Below, one piece after another: positions 55,085-64,000 of a stretch of 64,000 nucleotides of DNA. The notes below the pieces were generated by a model. It had not been told where the DNA came from. It ran no database searches and saw nothing but the letters and a program-made list of their open reading frames with translations. The stretch is from positions 744,001 through 808,000 of the forward strand of contig CM023540.1 of NCBI GenBank assembly GCA_013350335.1. The letters are read 5' to 3'. Each line of letters starts with the position of its first letter. Within the stretch, counting starts at the first letter, position 1. Made by a program: the position numbers and the translations under genes. Source of the DNA: Chimonanthus salicifolius. Lineage: Eukaryota; Streptophyta; Magnoliopsida; Laurales; Calycanthaceae.

Positions 55085-57745
55085 ATTCTGGTAATTTCTC
55101 CTTTAATTCTTTGGACAAATTTTTCTACATTGTATTCTCCAAAAGCACCATCATTTTCTAGTAAGCTAACTCTCTCATCAAGCTCATTTTGCCTTTTGGT
55201 TAATTCTAATCTTAACTCTCTGATCTCTCTTTTTTAGTCATTTAATTCTCTTCGTAAATCTCCAACAGTTAATGGTTTGTTTATAGTATGGATTTTTTTA
55301 GCTCTATCCATGAGGTCTATTAAGGAATAAGTTGGCGTATGAAATGTTTCTTTTGTCTTTTTTGGGTAATATGGAGATTCATCATTTTTGGGTTGTGAAC
55401 TCTCTCCTTCTTCGTCCCCTCCTAATTTTGAAATTTGATTTAGAAATTGAACCTTTTTCTCTGGATCAGGGATATTATCAATCATTTCAAGGAGTAATTT
55501 TTGAGGGGCAGTAAGGACACGAATATGAATACCAAGATCCTCATCAAAGGGTAATGACCATTGTTCCTCGGTACCATCATTATCAGAATTACATGTACAT
55601 GCTTGAAATTGTTTAATGAGTTGAAGATGAGGAACATTTTCTTCAACATTGGATTCATCAGTTGATGAGCTAAGCTAGGCTCATGTTCTTCTTGGGAATT
55701 TAATTCAGAGTATTCTCTTTTAGGATATTTTTTAGATTTTCTTTTGAATAAAGGAGTATCATAATTTTTCTTTGAGAATTGACTCTTGGATTTGCTATAT
55801 TTGTATTTCTTCATCATTTTATTTCTTCTTTTAAGGATAAACCTAGAACGCGAAGGTTTTCTTTTTGAGTCTGGTGTTTGGTCCAAACCAAATTGGAGCA
55901 GACATCTCCTAATTCTCTGTTTCCAGCGTATTTTCTCATTTTTTCAGCTTGTTTACTGATCTTTAAGTCAGTACAGAGCGCAATGCCGACCTTATTAATC
56001 CTTTGTATAATTCCTCCGAATGTCAGCATGCTGTAATTAATAGTACCATGCATTTCTTCTCTCAAGGAGTTACACACCTTTTCAGCAAACAAGGGTGGTA
56101 ATCCTTAAATGAACATTTCTTTCCAAATATCAAAATTACAATCATTTAGTTGGTATACCTTTAAAAATACGTCTTTATACCAACAAAATTCTCCTAAGGT
56201 TCTACATCTTAGACGATGTAATTCCTGCCAATTTTTCTCCTTAATTAGAGCAATTCCTCCAGTAAATTCATTGACACTGACACAATCAGATTGTGTTTCA
56301 TAATTTTCAGGGATTTGACTAGTGACTGCTTCAAGTTTGATATTAGGATCTACTAAATTTCCTGTGATTTTATCTCTGTATATAATTCTTCCATATTCAT
56401 CTAGTTTGACAGCATTTTCAATTTCAAGTCTTTCAGCTCCAGATAATCCATAATTCCACCATCCTCTTAATATCCCATTGAAAGAGGTGGTTATCATGAG
56501 AAAGATGTTTCTCGGAGTGTTTCCCCTAACTTCACAAGCATTAGAATATATCAGCATACTATGGACCATTTGGATTATTTGATATTCAGTTAATCCATCT
56601 AGATTCCATTCATATAAGGAATTTCCAGAATATGATAGGTCCTGAGTATACGTATATGGGGCTTCTTCAAGTTGCAGATCTACAGGAGTTGGTCTGGAAT
56701 AATAATTCTTTGTTGTCAGCAATTCAGCCTGGGGATTCTAATTCTTTAGGCGGTTTACTAGCAAATTCTCTGCTGCAAAGACTTTAAGGATACTAAATCT
56801 CTTTCCTCCAACATTGAGGCTCTCCATTCTAGTAGTTAATTATTTTTGCATTTCATTTGTCATTTTAAACGGTCCTTCTTGCAAGATAATTCCTGATGGC
56901 AATTTTCTAGGAACATATATCTCATTTGCAGGGATTTCTTCTGAACTTTCTTCTTTTCCTTTACTGAATTCTGGATTTGCTCTAATTGTTCTTTCTATCC
57001 TATCCTTTTGTTCTCCAATGGTTAATATGGATAGATTAGCGTAATTATTTTGTTCAATTATATCTCCAGGGCTCCTTGCTATGTTAATACCATTTGTTTC
57101 GGTTTTTGATGCAAATATAGACCAATCTTTGATAGGCATAGCATAATTCTTAGTTTCTTTTGATGCAGAAATATCAAGTTTTTTCCATGGAGGGTGAGAT
57201 TTTTGGATTTCTTTTCCTTCAACGTCTTTCCATGTCCTAGACGTTCTTCCTATAACCCTTATGTGTTTTGGACTTTCGTTTTGTTTCTCGTTAACCTTCC
57301 CTTTCTTAAAATATTCCATAAACCAATCAAAGAAAGGTATATTTCTTTCTTCTTCTTCCTCCATTTGGTAATACCATAATTCTCTCATTTTTTCTTTTTC
57401 TTCTAGGTTAAATTTCTTGAAGAACCATTCTTTTAAAGGGTGATTTTTCAGATTTTCTCTTAGATATGGCTTATCTATTTCAAATTTTTTGACGGGTTCC
57501 TCCTTTGGTTTTTGAATACTAATCATTCTTATGACTCCATGAAGGAAATCGTTCCCACTGGGGTTGTAGGTTCTTTCTGATGAAGTTCTTTTATATACAG
57601 GGTGTTCAATTCCACTTTCTTTCTTTCTAAAAGCATTTTGATCCATTTCTTCCTTTTCACAACTTTTTTTATCATCATCGACTTCTTCTAGTTTAAAACT
57701 TCTTCTTCCTTCTATGTAGCTGGCAAAGCTTCTTCTAGCCTTTTC
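55085..57745 (-). pseudogene. Copy 9: capsid region, zinc knuckle and protease deleted
   Basis: The spacer joins directly to the pre-RT segment near 55086, so the whole protease is missing. Near 55715 a deletion joins KKYPKRE to YSELNSQEE and removes the CCHC knuckle. The capsid core (56105-56722) has small deletions (VSV-NEFTGG, FLKVYQ). The N-terminal linker is open for 313 codons (56840-57781). The codon after the core, near 56006, is CAA. Confidence 0.85.
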
Positions 57746-58676
57746 CATTTTTCTTCTAAAAATTGACTTCAACATTGCCATTTGGTAATTTGACTATGCT
57801 TTGTAAATCATCTGTTATTTCATTTACTTTTGGGGTGACATCTTCTATTTGCCAATTTCCGGGGAGAACAACTTCTTCCAAACTAATAACTTTTGGGATA
57901 AACACATTATTATTAAAGTTTGTTTCCATGAGGACTGTGGTATTCTCCTTATAAACCATATCTCTATAGGCTATCATGGGGAAGATTGAGATCATGGATT
58001 TATAGAATATCCGATAGACTATAGCAAAAGGTTTACTTCTTGAACTCATCTTTAATCCTTTACTTTGGAATCCAATGGTTGCACAATCAAGGACATCGTC
58101 ATCATGAGCATCAACTGTGATGTTTGGGAAACAATTAAAATAAACAAGTCCATGACAGAGACTTGATTCAACCATGGCATATAGAGAGTCATCAAACTCA
58201 TCATGTCTCTGATCTCTCACATAAGCACATACAGAAACATTTGATCCTAATCGAAACAGTGGTTTGATTCCTACCTGAATTAATCCTATGTGTAGGTAGT
58301 TGTATTTGGTCTTGATTTGTTCAATAATTCTTCTTTCAAGGATTTTGATTGTTTGTTTTCCTCTAGAGAGGGAAACAGTTTTCTGAACGGTTTTATTGTG
58401 ATAATCATTTTGTTCTTCAAATGTGCCATTACTATATATTTCTGTTACAGGCAAGGCTGGCATCTTCCAATTGGATATGGCTTGGTCAAAGTTTTCATAC
58501 ACCTTTCCTTCAGAATTTTTTATTTTTTCTGGATTTTCGTTAGCTATACTGGGATGAGGAAAGCTGGAGAAAGCAGATTGGTAAGATGAGGAAGATGAAG
58601 TAGACCTATTAGAAGGATGCTGAAATGACTTAAACTAATTGTTAAAAAGTTTTGTTTTTCCCTTAGAATTTTCCAT
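57746..58676 (-). pseudogene. Copy 9: movement protein (start of ORF3)
   Basis: A 248-codon open block (57756-58502) covers essentially the whole 30K-type domain. The ATG at 58676 and the Ser-rich N-terminus are separated from it by a stop near 58640 (WFKSF becomes stop-FKSF) and a change near 58510. Confidence 0.85.
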
Positions 58677-58922
58677 TTGAGTGGCTCATTAAAAGCAGAA
58701 AAAGTTCTGTCAACGATTTACAGCCCTTAATGCCTGATCACGGCCAGAAGTGGGACTTACAACGTGACCACACTTTTTGCAAAATAAACGAGGCACAAAA
58801 GTGGAGAATAAGCAGGAAAATAAAAGCTCTAAAGAGAATTGGATAAATCAACTAGGTTAAAAACCTTCAGATCCTAGATAATAGATTTAATTCATCTTAC
58901 TATTAAAGGTCTTGGCAAAGAT
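58677..58922 (-). other. Copy 9: spacer between ORF2 and ORF3
   Basis: Non-coding, 246 bases, conserved block intact apart from one CpG change (CGTGACC for CGCGACC). Confidence 0.5.
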
Positions 58923-59160
58923 TTAAACCCGAGATAAAAATTCTAATTCTTCATTCAAAAGGTGACAATATTCTCTTACATGATTACACAAGGATACTAA
59001 CATAGATCTCCTAATAGTATGTATTCAGATAACAAGATATCTTCCTGCAGCTATATTTTTCGTCTATTTGTCGGATAACATTTTCTAATCTTCTAAGCTG
59101 ATTTTCACGACGTCTAAGATCATGCAATAATTCTTCTCTCCTAACAGAACGAGGAGGCAT
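58923..59160 (-). pseudogene. Copy 9: ORF2, frameshifted
   Basis: The only broken ORF2. An extra T near 59059 (in the ENIA region) shifts the frame after about codon 34. The rest is still recognisable. Confidence 0.75.
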
Positions 59161-59161
59161 C

Positions 59162-59392
59162 TCAGAAAGCCATTGCTTGTAATTTTGATTCTGTCCTGAA
59201 TACTTCTAATTGGAACACAGCATATGCTAGAATTAAAATTATACTTCGTCTTTCATATCGTTGATGTCGTGGGTTATTTCTATGAGTGCATATTCGCAGG
59301 TGTTGTCGTATGTGTTCAAGAAGAATTTCTATTTTTCTCAATGTTCAAACATCATCATAATACTTCTTAAGCAAAGCAAGACGATTAGACAT
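59162..59392 (-). pseudogene. Copy 9: ORF1, stop at codon 16
   Basis: MSNRLALLKKYYDDV followed by TGA at codon 16, the same position and change as in copy 5. The remainder has the full RICTH-coding bases. Confidence 0.75.
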
Positions 59393-59395
59393 ATT

Positions 59396-59466
59396 CTATA
59401 AAAGAAGGACAACATGAGTTTTATTACATCATATTATAACAAACTTATAAGAGTTTTATTACTTAC
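59396..59466 (-). other. Copy 9: predicted leader intron (71 nt)
   Basis: GTAAGTAATAAAAC donor and TTTTATAG acceptor. The middle differs from other copies: it contains a second AATAAAAC stretch, apparently a local duplication, and the branch-like TCTAATCATG is lost. Confidence 0.55.
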
Positions 59467-59958
59467 AGACTGAGTACAGGACTACAAGCTTTAGCACACT
59501 TCAAGCTCACAAGCTCACACTTACAGCTTCTATATTTTGATTTCAATTGTCGATGATCTAAAATGAAAACACAGAACTCCTTATAAAGATGGAGCAAGGG
59601 CACAATCGATAAACTCTTCCGACCAAGAGAGGACAACACACAAAGTAAAAGGACTTTTTGCAGTTCCAAACCAACTTTACAAAAAGAGATTCCCCACTTG
59701 GGGACACAGCAAAAAGATACAACAAGTGAAGCATCTTTTGACCAAATGGGATGCACACTAAGAACAACTTTATCTTCTTTTGATAATTCTTAGACATCTG
59801 GCAGCATACCCCCACCAAAAAAGCAACACCAATTTTTTTGGCTTGATAATGGAGGTGCCTTTTGACTGGATGGGACACCAAAGACAAAACAACTTTAGCA
59901 ATTTTTCATTCTAATATGACATTTGGCAATATCCCCCACCAAAAGAGATAAGTCCAAT
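59467..59958 (-). promoter_or_regulatory. Copy 9: pregenomic promoter region
   Basis: TTTATAAGG at 59579-59587 (context GGAGTTCTGTG). Both tandem units present upstream. Confidence 0.6.
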
Positions 59959-59971
59959 GGCTCTGATACCA
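59959..59971 (-). promoter_or_regulatory. Copy 9: tRNA-Met primer binding site
   Basis: Perfect TGGTATCAGAGCC, 7,667 bp from the site at 52292. A few bases further the sequence turns into plus-strand capsid DNA at an AGGAT microhomology. Confidence 0.85.
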
Positions 59972-59982
59972 ACAATCAAGAG

Positions 59983-61060
59983 GATTAATAAGGTCGGCAT
60001 TGCGCTCTGTACTAACTCAAAGATTAGTAAACAAGCTGAAAAAATGAGAAAATACGCTGGAGACAAAGAATTAGGAGATTTCTACTTCCAATTTGGTTTG
60101 GACCACCAGACTCAAAAAGAAAACCTTCGCGTTCTAGGTTTATCCCTGAAAGAAGAAATAAAATGATGAAGAAATACAAATATAGCAAATCCAAGAGTCA
60201 ATTCTCAAAGAAAAATTATGATACTCCTTTATTCAAAAGAAAATCTAAAAAATATCCTAAAAGAGAAAACCCAACTGAAAAAAATACTTACTTGCTATAC
60301 TTGTGAAAAAAAGGGTCATTATTCAAACAAATGTTTCAAAAAGGAAAAATATCCTAAAAAGAAACTTGAAAGGATTACTAAAGAAGATGATGAAGAAATT
60401 TCCAATAAAGAAGAATCTGAATTAAGTTCCCAAGAAGATTATGAATCTGGTTCCTCAATTGATGAATCTAGTTTTGAAGAAAATATTCCTAATCTTCAAC
60501 TCATTAAACAATTTCAAGCATGTACATGTAATTCTGATAATGATGGTACCGAGGAAGAATGGTCATTACCCTCTGATGAGGATCTTGGTATTCATTTTCG
60601 TGTCCTTCCTGCCCCTCAAAATTTGCTCCTTGAAATGATTGATAATATCCCTGATCCAGAGAAAAAGGTTCAACTTTTAAATCAAATTTCAAAATTGGGA
60701 GGGGAAGAAGAAGGAGAGAGTTCACAACCCAAAAATGATGGATCTCCATATTACCCAAAAAAGACAAAAGAAACATTTCGTACGCCAACTTATTCCTTAA
60801 TAAACCTCATGGATAGAGCTGAAAAAATTCATACTATAAACAAACCATTAACTCTTGGAGATCTACAAAGAGAATTAAATGACCAAAAAAGAGAGATCAG
60901 AGAGTTAAGATTAGAATTAACAAAAAGGCAAAATGAGCTTGATGTCACCTTACTAGAAAATGATGGTGCTTTTGGAGAATACAATGAAGAAAAATTTGTC
61001 CAAAGAATTAAAGGAGAAATTAGCAGAGTCTCTACTGGAGTGATCCCTACTAAATGCATC
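59983..61060 (+). pseudogene. Copy 10: capsid C-terminal part, zinc knuckle and spacer
   Basis: Begins with RINKVGIALCT after the capsid core. The knuckle reads CYTCEKKGHYSNKC (60293-60334), Gly to Glu. A frame change near 60110 and another near 60285 precede a 354-codon block that is open through the spacer into the protease. The coiled-coil-like ELNDQKREIRELRLEL is present. Confidence 0.85.
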
Positions 61061-61395
61061 TATCAACAGTGGAGAGTCCAGGTGAAAATAAAAATAATTT
61101 TTTTTGAGAAAATTGTTAATGCCACTATTGACACTGGAGCAGATTTAAATGTCATTAGATTGGGAATCGTCCCTATTGAATTTACAAGTGAGTCAAAACA
61201 ATTTGTATCTGTTGCCAATGGAACAAGTATTTCCATAGAAAGAAAAATTCCAAATGTTCATGTTTGCTTCCAAGGAGTCTGAGTTACTTCACCCTTTATT
61301 ATTTTAGAAGATATTGTTAATGATGTACTTCTTGGATCCCCGTTTATTCTTTTAATCCAACCTTTTTCAGTAAATACTAAGGGAATCTCTACAAA
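61061..61395 (+). pseudogene. Copy 10: aspartic protease, stop in the C-terminal half
   Basis: DTGADLNVIRLG with the active site at 61130-61144. TGA at 61280-61282 replaces the cysteine codon of FQGVCV. The rest (LLGSPFILLIQPF) follows in the same frame. Confidence 0.87.
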
Positions 61396-62954
61396 TATCA
61401 AAGGCATAAATGTAAATCTTGATTTCATAGATGATCCCTGTGAAACAAAAATCCAAAAGATAAACCAAATCATAGCCACCAAAGAGAATTATGTAAATGG
61501 ACTAAAAGGTGAAATAAAAATTGCCCAAATTACAAAAATTTTGGGGAAAGAAGAGTTTAAAGAAAAAATAAAAAATCTCACAGAGCAATTTGAAAATGAA
61601 TGCTACTCTGAATTGCCCTCTGCATTCTGGAATAGAAAGAGGCATATTGTAAGTCTGCCATACATTAAAGGGTTTGATGAAAAAGATATTCCTACAAAAG
61701 CCTGTCCATCCCAAATGGATGCAAAACATTTAAAACTTTGTCAAGAAGAAATAAGTGATTTATTAAAAAAGGGATTGATCAGAAAAAACAAATCCCCTTG
61801 GAGCTGTATGGCATTCTATGTCAAAAAGGCTGCTGAAATAGAAAGAGGAATTCCAAGATTGGTTATCAATTATAAGCCTTTAAACAAAGTATTGCAATCT
61901 ATTAGGTATCCCCTGCCTAATACGCAAGACTTGCTTAACAGGCTAAACAATGCCAAAATATTTTCAAAATTCGACTTAAAATCAGGATTTTGGCAGATTC
62001 AGATAAAAGAAGAAGATAGATATAAAACTGCATTTGCAGTCCCCATTGGACATTATGAATGAAATGTTATGCCATTTGGATTAAAAAATGCCCCATCTGA
62101 ATTTCAAAATATCATGAATAATATTTTTTCATCCTACACCCAGTTTACCATTGTTTACATTGATGGCATTCTTTTCTTTTCAGAATCAGTGATCAACATT
62201 GGAAACATTTGAATATATTCAAAAGAATTATCTTGTCCAAAAGGAAAATGAATTTGTTCCAACAGAAAATCAGATTCTTAGGATTTGAAATAGAAGACAG
62301 AAAAATTACTCCTACCAACAGAGTAATTCATTGATAAGTTCCCAGATGAAATCAAAGACAAAAATATGTTACAAAGATTTCTTGGATGTTTAAATTATGT
62401 AGCCTTCTACTATCAAGACTTGGCAAAAGATAGAAAACTTCTCCAAGATAGATTAAAGAAAAATCCTAAAGAATGGACCTCCAACCATACCAATGCTGTA
62501 AAAAGGATTAAAGAAAGAGTTAAAAATCTTCCTTGCAGATGTTTATCTGATCCAGAAGCCTTCAAAATAGTACAAACAGATGCTTCTGACATCGGTTATG
62601 GAGGAATCCTCTTACAACAAAAGGATTCAAAAGAAGAATTAATAAGATTCAATTATGGTCTTTGGAATGAAGCCCAAAAGAAATATTCAACTGTCAAAAA
62701 GGAAGTTCTTGCCATTGTTCTTTGTGTAACAAAATTCCAACATGATTTATTAAACAAAGAATTTCTCATCAGAGTAGACACCAAGGCTGCAAAAGAAATT
62801 CTAGAAAAGGATGTGAAAAATCTTGTTTCAAAACAAATATTTGCAAGATGGCAAGCCATTTTATCCGTCTTTGAATTCAAAATTGAATTTATCAATGGAA
62901 ATTCTAATTCTCTCCCTGATTTTCTTACTAGAGAATTTCTTCAGGGAAGACAAA
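61396..62954 (+). pseudogene. Copy 10: RT-RNase H region, catalytic Asp changed
   Basis: RT fingers are open for 173 codons from 61541, ending at TGA 62060-62062 (Trp of HYEWNV, as in copy 5). YIDD is YIDG (62156-62167). Base losses near 62190 and 62230 break the frame. RNase H is open for 199 codons (62366-62965) and ends FLQGRQNGE-stop, which shows the natural ORF3 C-terminus overlapping the ORF4 ATG. Confidence 0.9.
62925..62944 (+). promoter_or_regulatory. Candidate 3' splice site before ORF4
   Basis: TTTTCTTACTAG and then TTTCTTCAG/GG end ten bases before the ORF4 ATG. The same arrangement occurs in copies 1, 2, 4, 5, 8 and 9. In Rice tungro bacilliform virus, ORF4 mRNA is made by splicing from the leader. 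Confidence 0.4.
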
Positions 62955-63378
62955 ATGGTGAGTAGGCCTTCTCCATTCATTCAGAAGAAAGGAAAGGAGA
63001 AATTGGCAGAACAAGAAGAAAGCCAAAAGGGTTTTACTCCAACAAAAGACCCAAGTCAATCAGAATTATATCTTTACACTGGTAACAGAATTCTTGTTAC
63101 TTCAGATTTTCTTATGGAGGAAAGATCTGTTGAAGATAATGTATATTTTCTCTTTGGAAAGGGACTTCATTATTATTCCCCGGACAAGAGAAAAACCCAT
63201 GAATGGGTATCTCAACATTTTACATCACACGAAAAGCGTCCTCATCTTCCACAACAAAAATGCAAATGGTATCATCACCTATTCAAAGTTCACTATTCTT
63301 AAAATCCTCATTGAGGAAGATTGGGTTGGTCCTTTTTACATGACAAGACCAGTCCAGCTCTATAATTCGACTGAGTTC
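62955..63378 (+). pseudogene. Copy 10: ORF4, N-terminal third
   Basis: ATG at 62955 (MVSRPSPFIQKKGKE). Open to GLHYYSPDKRKTHEW, where an extra G near 63207 shifts the frame. Continues to LYNSTEFF and then joins minus-strand ORF4 at a TCTTTA microhomology. Confidence 0.85.
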
Positions 63379-64000
63379 TTTAGCTTTTGCAGAGTTCATG
63401 CAGAATAATTCAGCCAACCGAGACTCCATTTCCTTTTCTTTTCCTTTGTCATTGGCTGAGGAATACCAGAATTTTCCACCACAAAGGTACTCAGTAACTG
63501 ATCCGTCGGGATTGACATGAGAGTCAGGGTCCCATCGAGGACGAAGGTTTTCAAGGGGCACACCTTCGTCATCAAGATTTTCATCTCGATCATGATTAGA
63601 ATCCCAATCATGCTGATCACCTTTCTTTTTTGGCAAATATTCTTCTAAAATCTGTTTAATCTTTCCTTCAAAATTAACAGATTCAACAGACATATCCATA
63701 GGAACAGGGGATTTTTCACGAGCAATTTCTTTAGCAATTTTCTTGGCTAAGAGATCAGCCATGACCGTTTCATTCTCAAGAGGCTTTTCATCTGAAAGAG
63801 GATCATTAGTCTTTTCAGGAGGAGAGATTTGATTCAAAATTCTCTCATAAGTATCATTCTCGATTTTAGGCCACCATTTTTGGTACATAGTTTGAAAAAG
63901 ACAAGTGTGACCATATAAATCTTTTTTCACCTCAAATTTCCATTGGAGAATGTATGGAATATGGAACTTCGCAAGGAAACGAAGAACATTAATCATATCA
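63379..64000 (-). pseudogene. Copy 11: ORF4, C-terminal part, cut by the window end
   Basis: Open on the minus strand from INVLRFLAKFHIPYILQW through KWWPKIENDTYERILNQISPPEK to RGGKFWYSSAND and NSAKAKEL, then into the inverted joint with copy 10. No lesion is seen in the visible ~200 codons. The N-terminal part lies beyond the window. Confidence 0.85.

Noticed and set aside
1..64000. Replication-competent endogenous virus
   Set aside because: No copy has an intact ORF3 or ORF4; each carries several frameshifts, stops or deletions.

Overview
The window is plant nuclear DNA that consists almost entirely of decayed endogenous pararetrovirus (Caulimoviridae) copies, broken by three long terminal repeats (LTRs) of an LTR retrotransposon. 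I found no host gene, rRNA, tRNA or CRISPR array. Plant origin is inferred from the virus family (30K-type movement protein, capsid protein with a CCHC knuckle, DTG protease, YIDD reverse transcriptase, RNase H, no integrase), from the initiator tRNA-Met primer sites, and from the large TGTAA...TTACA LTRs. The DNA is AT-rich. I cannot name the species. A run of exactly 100 N at 42351-42450 marks a draft assembly gap.

One virus unit is about 8.1 kb, judged from successive primer binding sites on the minus strand (44129-44141, 52292-52304, 59959-59971). The order is: tRNA-Met primer site, about 400 bp of non-coding DNA holding a diverged ~125-bp tandem duplication, a TATA-like box, a short GT-AG intron with AATAAA just inside its donor, ORF1 (~76 aa), ORF2 (78 aa), ~246 bp of spacer, a giant ORF3 (movement protein, capsid protein with zinc knuckle, acidic spacer, protease, RT, RNase H), and ORF4 (~435 aa) overlapping the ORF3 end. 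An extra ORF after the polyprotein resembles Rice tungro bacilliform virus (Tungrovirus). Placing the primer site before the TATA box is unusual.

Layout: 1-545 minus-strand LTR piece; 546-6151 copy 1 (+; RT, RNase H, ORF4) split by a solo LTR at 1796-5712; 6191-12191 copy 2 (-); 12217-16404 copy 3 (+); 16405-24388 copy 4 (-), reaching back to its primer site; about 24413-36336 copy 5 (+), split by a solo LTR at 31772-35630; 36337-42350 copy 6 (+); gap; 42451-44141 copy 7 (-, 5' part); 44142-52304 copy 8 (-); 52305-59971 copy 9 (-), with 9, 8 and 7 forming a head-to-tail array; 59983-63378 copy 10 (+); 63379-64000 copy 11 (-). Orientation flips at most boundaries, often at 2-8 bp microhomologies.

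Every copy of ORF3 and ORF4 carries frameshifts, stops or deletions, and two copies have lost an RT catalytic aspartate. Only the small ORFs survive: ORF1 in copy 6, and ORF2 in copies 4, 5, 6, 7 and 8. Four copies (2, 3, 4, 5) share the same nonsense codon after the capsid core, and one abnormal primer-site/protease junction occurs twice. Much of the cluster therefore seems to have multiplied by duplication or recombination from already rearranged ancestors. Both complete solo LTRs sit between 5-bp target duplications inside virus sequence, so they arrived after the virus.
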